Assembly (NCBI RefSeq): GCF_019038465.1
Contig: NZ_JAFKRH010000010.1
Location: forward strand, 62,001 to 126,000
Length of the DNA: 64,000 nucleotides
Direction: 5' to 3'
Source of the DNA: Synechococcus sp. CCY 0621
GTDB taxonomy: Bacteria; Cyanobacteriota; Cyanobacteriia; PCC-6307; Cyanobiaceae
Part shown: positions 36,690 to 45,600 of the stretch, in pieces
Numbering within the stretch: position 1 is the stretch's first letter
How the letters are laid out: each line of letters starts with the position of its first letter
The notes under the pieces: generated by a model
The model's database searches: none
What the model saw: the letters and a program-made list of their open reading frames with translations, nothing else
What the model was told of the DNA's origin: nothing
Translations under genes and position numbers: made by a program

Positions 36690-37340
36690 ATGAATCGCCT
36701 TCCTCTGCTGCTCTTGGGTCTGACGCTGGCGACTTGGCTTAGCTGTGCTGCCAGCAGGGCACAATCCATCCGCGCCACGGTGCTCTCGATCGGCGATGGC
36801 GACACGATCAGGGTGCAGCAGGGCCAACAGCGGATCACGGTGCGGCTGGCCTGCATCGATGCACCGGAGATGGCGCAGGCTCCCGATGGTGCCAACGCCC
36901 GCCGCTATCTGCAGACCCGCTTGCGGCTGGGCTCCAGCGTGACCCTCAGGCCCCAGACGGTAGATCGTTACGGCCGCACGGTAGCGGAGGTGATCGGGGA
37001 GGTGAATCTGAACCTGGCGCTGGTGGAGGACGGCATGGCGTTTGCTTACCGGAAGTACCTGGGCCAGTGCGACGCCAGGGAGTATGTGGAGGCCGAGTCC
37101 CGGGCTTCCCGCAGCCGCTACGGGGTGTGGAGGGTGCCGGGTGGCATCACCCGCCCCTGGGAGTTTCGACGTGGCAGAACAGCGGGGCGATCAGCCAGCA
37201 CCGCCGAATCGATTCCTGGTGGCAGGAGGTTACGTTGCCGAGAGATCGGCTCCTTTGCACGCGCCCAGGAGTTACTGCGCCAAGGCCACACCTACCTGGA
37301 TGGGGACGGTAATGGCGTGGCTTGCGAAAGCCTCCGCTGA
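36690..37340 (+). CDS. Exported staphylococcal-type nuclease with excalibur motif
   Basis: This 216-residue protein has a signal peptide (MNRLPLLLLGLTLATWLSCA). An SNase domain of about 120 residues follows: VLSIGDGDTIRVQQ, RLACIDAPEMAQ, VDRYGRTVAEV and LVEDGMAFAY. The C-terminal calcium-binding excalibur motif is YLDGDGNGVACE. It would degrade extracellular or periplasmic nucleic acid. The start is ATG 36690; the ORF extends further upstream, but without signal-peptide logic. Confidence 0.9.
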   Translation: MNRLPLLLLGLTLATWLSCAASRAQSIRATVLSIGDGDTIRVQQGQQRITVRLACIDAPEMAQAPDGANARRYLQTRLRLGSSVTLRPQTVDRYGRTVAEVIGEVNLNLALVEDGMAFAYRKYLGQCDAREYVEAESRASRSRYGVWRVPGGITRPWEFRRGRTAGRSASTAESIPGGRRLRCREIGSFARAQELLRQGHTYLDGDGNGVACESLR

Positions 37341-37420
37341 TGGGGCGGGCAACCGCCCCTTGTCGCTCTGGCCAACATCGGCATGTTCGTTATGGTCGAG
37401 CTAATCGATGCTGCACCAAC

Positions 37421-37792
37421 ATGGCCCTCACTGGATCTGACCTGCTGACCAAAGTCAAGGAGCAGGGCGATGCCTCCAAGTCCGACCTGGTCCGGGCTGC
37501 TGGCTACGTCAGCACCAAGAAAGATGGCAGTGAACGGCTGAACTTTACCGCCTTCTATGAGGCATTGCTGGAGGCCAAGGGGGTGAGTCTCGGAGAGGGT
37601 GGCGGTAACGGTAAGGGTCGCGGTGGCCGCAGCCTGAGCTATGTGGCCACGGTGCAGGGCAACGGCAACCTGCTGGTGGGCAAGGCCTACACCGCCATGC
37701 TGGATCTCAGGCCCGGCGATGAATTCGAGATCAAGCTGGGTCGCAAGCAGATCCGCCTGGTGCCGGCCGGAGGGGCTGACGAGGAGGAGTGA
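37421..37792 (+). CDS. Cyanobacterial AbrB-like regulator (cyAbrB)
   Basis: This 123-residue protein starts MALTGSDLLTKVKEQGDASK. Its N-terminal half is the cyanobacterial-specific region (SDLVRAAGYVSTKKDGSERL). Its C-terminal half is the AbrB-like swapped-hairpin DNA-binding part (VGKAYTAMLDLRPGDEFEIK). cyAbrB proteins influence carbon/nitrogen balance and other global responses. It ends with an acidic tail. It stands alone, downstream of the nuclease gene. Confidence 0.9.
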   Translation: MALTGSDLLTKVKEQGDASKSDLVRAAGYVSTKKDGSERLNFTAFYEALLEAKGVSLGEGGGNGKGRGGRSLSYVATVQGNGNLLVGKAYTAMLDLRPGDEFEIKLGRKQIRLVPAGGADEEE

Positions 37793-37823
37793 ACCCTCCG
37801 GAAGCAGGCGCTTCACGCCGAGG

Positions 37824-38285
37824 TCACCGCAACGGCTGACACGACACCAGAAACCCGGTGACATGGTCGGGCCACTGGGCCAGCACCAGTAGCTCACGGG
37901 GGTCTCGGGCAAAGCCTTTCTGGGAAAGGGCCGCGAATTGGGCCAGGTTGTCGTGGGTGACCAGCGCCCCACGAGCTTCGGCGACCTCGATGGCATCGAG
38001 GAACTCCTGGCCTTGTTCGGCAAGGCAGCGTTGGTAGGCCTCCTCGAAGCTCACCCCCTGCTCCTGCAGCCGCACGAAGGCATCGAACTCCGGTGGACTG
38101 TGCTCTAGGAAGGCGGGCAAGCTCCTCACCGGACCGATCGTGATGCCTTCCACCTGGGTGTGGATGATCGCCACCGTGGCGTCCAACGACCAGCTGGGAA
38201 GGTCGAGCAGCTTGCCCGCGGCGATCTGCAGATGCCAGCGGTAGTCCTCAGCGAGGTCCTGGTGGGTCCGGGCGATGTCAGCCAT
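37824..38285 (-). CDS. Hypothetical protein
   Basis: From ATG 38285 (MADIARTHQDLAEDYRWHLQ) the product has 153 residues. It is soluble and mainly helical, with AIIHTQVEGITIGPVRSLPA, DAIEVAEARGALVTHDNLAQ and LLVLAQWPDHVTGFLVSCQP. No catalytic pattern is visible. GC is like the core genes and it converges with cyAbrB. A strong hairpin lies just upstream. The function was not recognised. Confidence 0.6.
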   Translation of the reverse strand: MADIARTHQDLAEDYRWHLQIAAGKLLDLPSWSLDATVAIIHTQVEGITIGPVRSLPAFLEHSPPEFDAFVRLQEQGVSFEEAYQRCLAEQGQEFLDAIEVAEARGALVTHDNLAQFAALSQKGFARDPRELLVLAQWPDHVTGFLVSCQPLR

Positions 38286-38303
38286 GGAACAGGGGATCAC
38301 GAC

Positions 38304-38332
38304 AGAGCCCGGTGACGAGGCCACCGGGCTCT
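38304..38332. other. Strong GC-rich hairpin
   Basis: Eleven-base arms AGAGCCCGGTG and CACCGGGCTCT flank a 7-base loop. No T tract follows on either strand. It lies 19 bases upstream of the hypothetical gene's ATG, where it could act as a leader structure or a bidirectional transcription barrier. Confidence 0.4.
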
Positions 38333-38667
38333 GAAGGATTCTGGTTGGAGGGGCGGAGTGACTGACGTTTGCACCTGGGGCCAGGGTTCCAATGGGGCTT
38401 CCCGATGGGTCCGGGGCACCTATGGCGGTGCAATGGACGGCGACGGCTTGACACGCCAGGGAAGCCAGAGATCCGATGAGAGTGTTTGAGCAGGGGCCGG
38501 ATCGTCAGCGCGCTCCTGACGCGTGCTGAGGTGGGGTGTCGTCCATGCTCTGGAGCCTCCCGGTTGTTGATGCCGTCACCATCGGACGGCCTGGGGACGG
38601 GGGCAAGGCCTGGGACGCGATTAACACCCGTCTTCACCGGGGGCAACGGGTCTTCATGGAGGCGACT

Positions 38668-38922
38668 TCACGGATGAGGAGACGTCCCTCGTGGTGGGTC
38701 AGACATCAGCCTCAGCCGCTTCAGACTGGCCTTGCAAAGCTGCTCACACTTCGAGGCATCAGCAGTGCCAGCGATGGTGATCTTGATGGCAAAGCGCCTT
38801 ATGCGCTGCCCCTGCTGCACCACCCCCTCAAGCCCTGCCCAGCGGGGAGAGATCTCCCTCCCCTTCACCCCATCCCGCACCGAAAAAGGCTCCCCGCAAA
38901 GCGGCATCAATACTGTGACCAC
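38668..38922 (-). CDS. Possible small hypothetical ORF
   Basis: An 84-residue frame (MVTVLMPLCGEPFSVRDGVK to SDPPRGTSPHP) contains IRRFAIKITIAGTADASKCE. The context is decayed intergenic DNA and no family is recognised, so it may be a remnant. The region 38333-38667 shows only short opposing frames and nothing assignable. Confidence 0.25.
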   Translation of the reverse strand: MVTVLMPLCGEPFSVRDGVKGREISPRWAGLEGVVQQGQRIRRFAIKITIAGTADASKCEQLCKASLKRLRLMSDPPRGTSPHP

Positions 38923-38971
38923 AGGAGCTAGGCAAGCTCAAGCTCAACGGTCCTCTGCAACGGCATGAACA

Positions 38972-39190
38972 ATGAGCAAAGAGAATGGAACACGCAACGA
39001 AGTCGGCCTAGCAGGGGAGTTCTAAGTCCTTGCTCAGTTTTGCTGGCACGGCTACAGCGCTAATCCAACTCTCGGCAACACCAAAGCGATGGACATCCTC
39101 GTCGTGGATGAGGAGTCTGGCCACATGCTCAAGGTGGAGAAAAAGAGCGCATCCGATGCCATGCGGGCGCCCACAAAGCGCCCCTGGTGA
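38972..39190 (+). pseudogene. Broken PDDEXK-like nuclease-fold gene
   Basis: The frame MSKENGTRNEVGLAGEF-stop-VLAQFCWHGYSANPTLGNTKAM continues through MDILVVDEESGHMLKVEKKS to TGA 39190. It has the ordering of small restriction-endonuclease-like proteins: an N-terminal G-x-x-GEF helix, GNTKAMDILV with the acidic residue, then a beta strand ending in a x-V-x-K-like position. Here that reads VEKK instead of VQVK. The internal TAA at about 39023 and the early end show it is dead. Downstream to 39666 only further scraps are seen. Confidence 0.55.
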
Positions 39191-39666
39191 TGTCGGACTG
39201 TTGGCAACAGAGCGGAGAAAATTGGGTCTCATAATCTCGTCTACTTCTTCTTTCAGCTAGTAGCGGTCAGCGCCTTACCCCGTATCCCCCTGGTTCAATA
39301 CGAGGTGGACGTGGTGTACTGTAAAGAAGAGCATATCAAGTTTTTCGAGCAGGCCGCCTGGAGAACTACGGAAGCGGCTCAACACCTGCATCCCAAACTT
39401 CTGACTCTACGGCGCCTATTATAGCCAAAGAACGACTAGGGAGTTTCTGAAGTGGAAGCCAGAAAATCTATCCGCATGAGAAGCAGCTTTGACCCCTGCC
39501 AGACAACGCCACTCATGACCATCAAAGTATCCACTGCCATGCTCGCGGAGCTGCACCGGCTTGCGGCCTCGGCCGTCGGTCGCCACTGGTCAGTTGACGA
39601 CGGGACCCGTGATCACGGATAGTTGAAGGGTTGCAAGCGCAACACAGCCTGGCCAAAAGCCCGACT

Positions 39667-39740
39667 GGGACTGTAGTTCAACCGGTTAGAGCACCGCCCT
39701 GTCACGGCGGAAGTTGCGGGTTCGAATCCCGTCAGTCCCG
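39667..39740 (+). tRNA. tRNA-Asp(GTC)
   Basis: This is a complete cloverleaf: acceptor GGGACTG pairs with CAGTCCC, the D loop contains AACCGGTTAGA, the anticodon arm is GCCCT-GTCACGG-style with GTC anticodon, and the T loop is TTCGAAT. The discriminator is G; CCA is not encoded. The BREX operon begins about 800 bases downstream, a common arrangement for islands next to tRNAs. Confidence 0.93.
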
Positions 39741-39848
39741 TTCACTCACCAGCTGAAGAGCCTCACGTGCCGGTTGCCGAGCCTGATCGAGTGCTCTTAG
39801 AGCCCAGCCCCACCGCCTCAGCCGCAATGACCCTTACTACCTTCTTAA

Positions 39849-39976
39849 GGGCACCTAGAAAAAGCCAAACATACGCGATTCCCATTTTGGGATTCCTCTA
39901 GACTCATTTTGCTGCAGCAAGTCTACTTTCAAGTCTTCCTGGACTAAGCCAATGTCTTGGGTTTTTCGAGGTGCCC
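39849..39976. mobile_element. MITE-like palindromic element
   Basis: Two near-identical inverted ends were found: GGGCACCTAGAAAAAGCC at 39849-39866 and, on the other strand, GGGCACCTCGAAAAACCC reading inward from 39976. Similarity extends to about 20 of 22 positions. The left flank is TTAA and the right flank TCAA. The 128-base interior has no gene but contains nested palindromes (TAGACT...GCTGCAGC...AGTCTA). Short length, terminal repeats and foldback structure fit a miniature inverted-repeat element mobilised by an IS elsewhere. Confidence 0.6.
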
Positions 39977-40541
39977 TCAAGCCATAAGCGTTAGTAGTCT
40001 TGTGTCATGGCCATGAGCAACGTGGGTGCGTCGAAATATCCAATCGAAGGTTGCCCTGTCTAATCCTCAATGACTTGTCAGTCCCGAGGCGGTGACTTTT
40101 GCTCTGGAAGCAATGGCCAAGAGACATCCAGGCGCTTTTGAAGGGTCCAGGGCTTGCAAGATCTTTGTGGTGGTTTTTGCATTCTTCAAATCAGATGACT
40201 TTCCAAATTGGCTGATGATTTGGTGAAGGCCCTGAGGTTTTGGGCAATTATCCGCCTTCGTCAATGATCTGCAACTAAGCCGACCATGCCCTTGGATTAG
40301 TTAAAGACAGGATTACTCCAAAGGCAGGCGCTGTGGATGAATCTAGCAATCAGAGGCTTGAGCATTCCAGCAGGGAAAGTTTCTCAACCGTATTCTGACG
40401 CAGCACAATAGTTGTGAATTGGCCAGATATGGGTAGTTCAATTTATGGCAGATCGCCCAAAGGCAAGGCAGGATGACCAGTGTGACGGCCGAGCCTCGAG
40501 CCTCTTCACCCCCATGATCCCGCGGCAGCTCCTTCTACTTC
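39977..40541. other. Gene-free stretch before the BREX operon
   Basis: There are 565 bases of intermediate GC. Short ORFs are present (for example a 65-residue minus-strand frame ending at 40067), but none is convincing. A 10-base match to the 3' end of tRNA-Asp (GTCAGTCCCG) lies at 40077-40086. The operon promoter must be here, but no clear -35/-10 pair could be defended. Confidence 0.4.
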
Positions 40542-41102
40542 ATGAACTTAGCCCTGCTCTTCAAGCTCCGACTGGTGGTGGCTGCCTTGGGGGGAAGCCA
40601 GCGTCTCGGCTGGTGGAACGCGGACGTTCTGACTAATACTGGCGAGTACCTCTTCAAGCAGGGCTTCCACCGCTCAGCACCCTTTGCCCAGACCAGGGCT
40701 GGCTTCCGGGCGGCCCAGCTGGCCTGCGATGAGGCCCTGGCCATCCAGCCCAGCCCAGGCGGACCGATCACCTGCCACCTGTTCCGGCTGACGCCGGTAA
40801 TAGAAGACGCCTTCGAGAACGAACGCAACCGCTGGATGGATGAGCCCGAGGCCTGGACAGACACCTTCCAGCAGGCCTGGGCGCTCACGCCTGAGCAGTG
40901 GCCTCAGGCCCTGATCGATCTGGCGGGTCTCGGAGCCGACAGTCTGGCCTGGGCGCGCGAGCAAACACCGCAAACCGCTAAGGCGCTGCGGCTGGCCGAT
41001 CGGGCAGAGATCCATCAGGGGCATCTGGAGAAACTGGCCGCCGGGTTCCTCTCCAGCCAACCAGGCCAGCTGGTGGTGCCCTACTTGCAGGTGGCGGACT
41101 GA
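40542..41102 (+). CDS. brxE: BrxE-like protein of the BREX operon
   Basis: This 186-residue soluble protein begins LLFKLRLVVAALGGSQRLGW and continues with WNADVLTNTGEYLFKQGF, FAQTRAGFRAAQLACDEA and AFENERNRWMDEPEAW. This pattern matches, from memory, the BrxE family described in type 6 BREX systems, where it also directly precedes brxA. Its biochemical role is unknown. It overlaps brxA by one base (TGATG), so it is part of the operon. No clear Shine-Dalgarno is seen before ATG 40542. The alternative is an unrelated BREX-associated small protein. Confidence 0.65.
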   Translation: MNLALLFKLRLVVAALGGSQRLGWWNADVLTNTGEYLFKQGFHRSAPFAQTRAGFRAAQLACDEALAIQPSPGGPITCHLFRLTPVIEDAFENERNRWMDEPEAWTDTFQQAWALTPEQWPQALIDLAGLGADSLAWAREQTPQTAKALRLADRAEIHQGHLEKLAAGFLSSQPGQLVVPYLQVAD

Positions 41103-42013
41103 TGACCGTGATCAAAACGGTTAGGCCCAAAGCTACCTCTGGCAAAAACATAGCTAGTCAGGAGAAGTCATTGGCTCTGACAGCAACCACTTCGAAATCC
41201 AAGCCCAAGGCGAACAGCAAGCCCAATCGCAAAGAGAAAGCCCCTGCCATCTCCCCCTACAGCAGCTACGGGCTGATCAAGGGCGCCTTGATCGACGACA
41301 CCCTGCAAATGTTCCAGGGTTGGGAGCTGGAAGCGAGCAAGCAGGTCAACCTGGATCAGGTGCGCGCCAGCAACAGCATCGGAGCCTCCACGCAGGCCTG
41401 GCTGAAGCAGGTGTGCAGCACGTTCAGCCGCCGCTTCGACCCAAGCGGTCGGGATCGCGCCCTGGCCCTGGCGGTGCTGACCGCCACCGGCCGGCGTCAC
41501 TGGAAACCTCTACTGCTCTGGCACATGGCCATCAGCGAGGGCCTGTTAGGCGATGGCCTGTCGTGGGCCTGGACGGAGTTCGAAGCCGGTGGTGATCTGC
41601 TCCAGACCCCCCAGGCCCTCGACTGGCTGGAGGGCCAAGCCGGGCATGGTCATCCGGAGGTGACCGACTGGAGCGAAGCCACCCGCAAGCGTGTCGCTGG
41701 CGGCCTGCTCAAGGCTGGGGTTGACTTCGGGCTGCTGCAGGGCCGGGTGAAACGCCGCTTCACCGCCTACTACTTGGCCGATGAGCCATTGCTCTATGTG
41801 CTCCTACAGGCCCTGGCCAGCAATGCCACTACGGCGGCGGCGCTGGCCGACCCCCGCTGGCTGTGGTTCCGCCTGCCGGAGACAGAGCTGGAGCATCGGC
41901 TGTTGCAGCTGCACCAGGCCAAGGTGATCAGCTACTACCGTGCCGGCTCGGTGGTGGATCTCAAGCTGCCGGCTAGCTGCGCTGAGGCCCTAGTCCAGAA
42001 GGTGTGGACATGA
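41102..42013 (+). CDS. brxA: BrxA (DUF1819), BREX protein
   Basis: This 303-residue protein has a Lys/Ser/Thr-rich, probably disordered N-terminus of about 55 residues. The BrxA domain follows from SPYSSYGLIKGALIDDTLQM onward, with FSRRFDPSGRDRALALAVLT, RHWKPLLLWHMAISEGL and a winged-helix-like end. BrxA is a small DNA-binding component of BREX (about 200 residues usually); the extra length here is the N-terminal tail. It ends in an ATGA overlap with brxB. Confidence 0.85.
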   Translation: MTVIKTVRPKATSGKNIASQEKSLALTATTSKSKPKANSKPNRKEKAPAISPYSSYGLIKGALIDDTLQMFQGWELEASKQVNLDQVRASNSIGASTQAWLKQVCSTFSRRFDPSGRDRALALAVLTATGRRHWKPLLLWHMAISEGLLGDGLSWAWTEFEAGGDLLQTPQALDWLEGQAGHGHPEVTDWSEATRKRVAGGLLKAGVDFGLLQGRVKRRFTAYYLADEPLLYVLLQALASNATTAAALADPRWLWFRLPETELEHRLLQLHQAKVISYYRAGSVVDLKLPASCAEALVQKVWT

Positions 42014-42618
42014 GCGGCATGGGCCAGAAGGAATGGAATCGCTGCCTGGAGCTGCAGCTCGAACCGGTGCTTATTGCGGCTGACTCCGGCGCGGGCCTGA
42101 GCACGTACACCGACATGCCCTTCGGGATCTTCCTCTACCCCCCCGACGACGAGTGGGAGCTGCGCCAGGAACTGCGCAACCTGGTGATCCGCCTCGAGAA
42201 TGCCGGCAAGACCGTGCAGAGGCTGTCGATGGCCCAGCTGTTGGAGCAGGCCCTCGCTGCCGCGGGGCTGTCGATGGAGGAGATCGCCGACGGGGAGAAA
42301 ACGGTGGGGCTGGAGATGGTGCGCGACACTATCCGCGACGTACTAAGCGGCAAGGCCGCGGGCTCCACCCCGCTTGATGAGCTGGTGGTCCAGGCTGTGG
42401 ACGCGTCCAAGCCCACCAGCAGCCACATCGTGTTTCTAGAGCGGGTAGGAGTGCTGTTCGATCTTCACCGCCCCTCGGCGCTGCTGGAGAACCTGCGCAC
42501 GAAGGTTATCCATCCGGTGGTGCTCTTCTACCCGGGGCAGCGGGATGGCCCTGCGGGCCTGCGCTTCATGGATGAAGCAGAAGCCGACCACAACTACCGC
42601 CCCAAACTTTTCGCCTGA
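42010..42618 (+). CDS. brxB: BrxB (DUF1788), BREX protein
   Basis: The start is ATG 42010, overlapping the brxA stop as ATGA; GTG 42004 is also possible. The product has about 202 residues: MPFGIFLYPPDDEWELRQEL, NAGKTVQRLSMAQLLEQAL, then SHIVFLERVGVLFDLHRPSA. The end is LLENLRTKVIHPVVLFYPGQ, YRPKLFA. The conserved gatekeeper-like regions (PxxEWxxR-like, and HPVVLFYPG near the C-terminus) are those of BrxB. It probably links other BREX subunits. brxC follows after two bases. Confidence 0.9.
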   Translation: MSGMGQKEWNRCLELQLEPVLIAADSGAGLSTYTDMPFGIFLYPPDDEWELRQELRNLVIRLENAGKTVQRLSMAQLLEQALAAAGLSMEEIADGEKTVGLEMVRDTIRDVLSGKAAGSTPLDELVVQAVDASKPTSSHIVFLERVGVLFDLHRPSALLENLRTKVIHPVVLFYPGQRDGPAGLRFMDEAEADHNYRPKLFA

Positions 42619-42620
42619 CC

Positions 42621-45600
42621 ATGCCCACCCAAGCCATCCGCCAGCTTTTCCCCCCCGGCCGGATCGACCGCAAGATCGAGGAGGTGATCAAGGTCGACCA
42701 GGACGACGTCGCCATCGTGCGCCAGGAGATCGACGACTACATCCTCACCGAATCGATTGAGCGCAACATGCTGCGCGTGTTGGAGGGCTATCGGGAGGCG
42801 CCCAACCGTCCGAGCGGTGACATTGCGATCTGGGTGGCGGGCTTCTTCGGGGCGGGCAAATCGAGCTTTGCCAAGTACCTGGGCCTGGCGATCAGCAACC
42901 GCGACCTGGGTGGTGAGAGCGCGGGTGATCTACTGGCCCAGAGGGCCAACAGCTTGCAGATCAAGGCCCTGCTCGGCGCCATCAAAGAGCAGATCCCTAC
43001 AGAGGCGATCATTTTCGACGTGTCGGCCGATCGCAACGTCAACGCCAGTGAGGCGCTCACCAAGATCTTCTACCGCAAGCTACTCGATCACCTTGGCTAC
43101 TCGAGCAGCCTAGAGGTGGCGGAATTGGAGATTGAGCTGGAGCAGCAGGAAAGAATCCAAGCCTTCCTGGATGGCTTTGCCGAGCTCTATCCCAACGAAG
43201 ACTGGGCTGTCGCCAAAACACGCCTACTACAAGCGATGCCCAGGGCCAGTGCGGTGATGCACGCCCTGGAACCGCAGACCTATGCCGAGAAGGACAGCTG
43301 GCTGAAAAACGCCCGCGAAGAAAACGTGCCGATCACGCCCGCGAGCCTGGCCGAGCGCACGATCGAACTGCTGGAACGCAAGCACCCCGGCAAGCAGCTG
43401 ATCTTCGTGGTGGATGAGGTCGGCCAGTACGTGGCGCGCGACATCCAGAAAATGCTTGACCTGCAGGCGATCGTGCAGCAGCTAGGCGTGAAGGGTCGAG
43501 GCAGGGTGTGGGTGATGGTCACCTCCCAGGAGAGGCTCTCCGATGTGGTCGGAGCCCTCGACGACAACCGCCCGGAACTGGCCCGGCTGCAGGACCGCTT
43601 TCCCTACAAGCCGCTGCTGGAGCCCTCTGACATCGCTGAGGTCACCAGCCGGCGGGTGTTGGGTAAGAGCAGCCAGGGAGAAGCAGCACTGCAGGCGCTG
43701 TTTCAGCAACACCAGGGCCGCCTGGCCACCCACACAAAGCTCGACACCAAGATCCGTTTGCCGGAGCTCACCGCCAAGGCCTTCGCCGATCTCTACCCGC
43801 TATTGCCGTATCAGATCGAGCTGATCATCATGGTGGTGTCGGGCCTGCGGCTCTCCGGCGGCGCCAGCAAGCAGTTCGGTGGTGCTAACCGGGCGATCAT
43901 CAAGTTGGCCCAGGAGCTGCTCACTAATCCCCAGAGCGGCCTGGCGGACCAGTCCGTGGGCGAACTGGTGACGCTCGATCGGGTCTACGACCTGCAGAGC
44001 AACAACATCGACTCCCAGTACCGGGGGAAGATCAGCGACATCGCCACCAAGGCCAGCCACCCGTTGGCGGCGTCGGTGGCCAAGGCGATCTGTCTGCTGC
44101 AGTTCGCCGATCAGGTGCCGGTGAGCGAGCGCAACATCGCCGTGGTGCTGCATCCACGGGTGGATGCCGATTCGCTCGAATCAGAGGTTCGGGAAGCCTG
44201 TGAACATCTGGTGGATCGCAACCTGATCCGCAAGGCCGATGGCCAATACCGGATCCCCAAGCCTGAAGAAGAAGACTGGGAGCAGGTGCGCAGCCAGCAG
44301 GCGCCTTCCGCCCAGGATCGTCATGGGCTACTGGCTGAAGCGCTCAAGCGAATCTGGGAACCAGTGCCGAGCGCTGCCCTGGGCCATGGTGTGAAGACCT
44401 TCAAGGCGGGGCTGCTGTTCCGTGGCACGGAGGAGGTCAAGGGCGATGTGCCTGTGCGGGTGGAGCGGGTGGATGGCAGCGAAGACTTCGACAACCGAGT
44501 GGAACAGCTGCGCCAGCAAAGCCAGAAAGACGCCAACACCTTCTTCTGGGCGATGCGACCCAGCCCCGAGCTGGAGCGGGCCCTTGGGGAATGGTTCCGC
44601 TCCCAGAAGGTGATCGATCTCAAGGGCCGCGATGCCAGCAGCAAGGGCCAGGTGCAGCTGGTGAGTGAGGAGCGCCGCAAGCTCGATGGCTTCCGCCAGC
44701 AGGCCTGCCAGCTGGTGGACCAGGCCCTGATCCATGGGGCAATCCTGCTCAACGGAGGCCCCTGCAACGGGCCGGCCAATCCAGCGGCCGCGGTGGTAGT
44801 GATGCGCGAGGTTCTGCGGGAGGGGCTGGCGCAGATCTACGGGCGCTTTTGCGATGCGCCGGTGAACCCCAGCGGCGATGAGCTCACCGATCTGCTCAAT
44901 GCCGACAACCTCAAAGGGCTCACGGGCAGCATCGAAACCCTGAAGTTATGCAAGGAGGAGGGTGGCCAATGGCTGATCGACACCAGTCGCCCCGCGTTGA
45001 AGGAGGTGCTCAACCGCATCCGGCTCAAGGGCGGCCAGAGCGGCAAGGAGCTGGTGGAGTGGTTTGGGGATGCCCCCTTCGGCTGGACATTGGATGCCGT
45101 GCGGTTTCTGATGGCAGCATTGCAGCACGCCAACCAGCTCAAGGCCACCCACAACGCCCAGAGCTACGTGGGCACGGCCAATCCACAGGTGCGGCCTCTG
45201 TTCACCAACAACACCAGCTTTCGGGCCACGGCCTTCGCCATCCATGAGGCCAGCCTCAGCCACCAAGCAGTGCTGGAAGCCAGCCAACTGTTCAACCAGT
45301 TCGCTGGCAAAACGGTGCTCGGTATTGCGCCGGGGCCATTGGCCAAGGAGATCCGCAGCTCAACGGTGGCGCTGACTGCCGAGATCAATGCCGTGAGCCG
45401 AGCGATGACTCCGTTGGATCTGCCCGGCCGTGAAGCCATCGATAAGGCAATCGAGCAGCTCTCCACGTGGCAGGACAGCGACGACGAGGAGGTGGTGAAG
45501 GGCTTCCGTGCCAGTGCTGCTGCGGTGAAGGAACAGTGGCAGCGAGCTCTCGCGATCAAGGAGGTGCTTGAGGCCCGCAGCACCGACCTCAAACGCGCCC

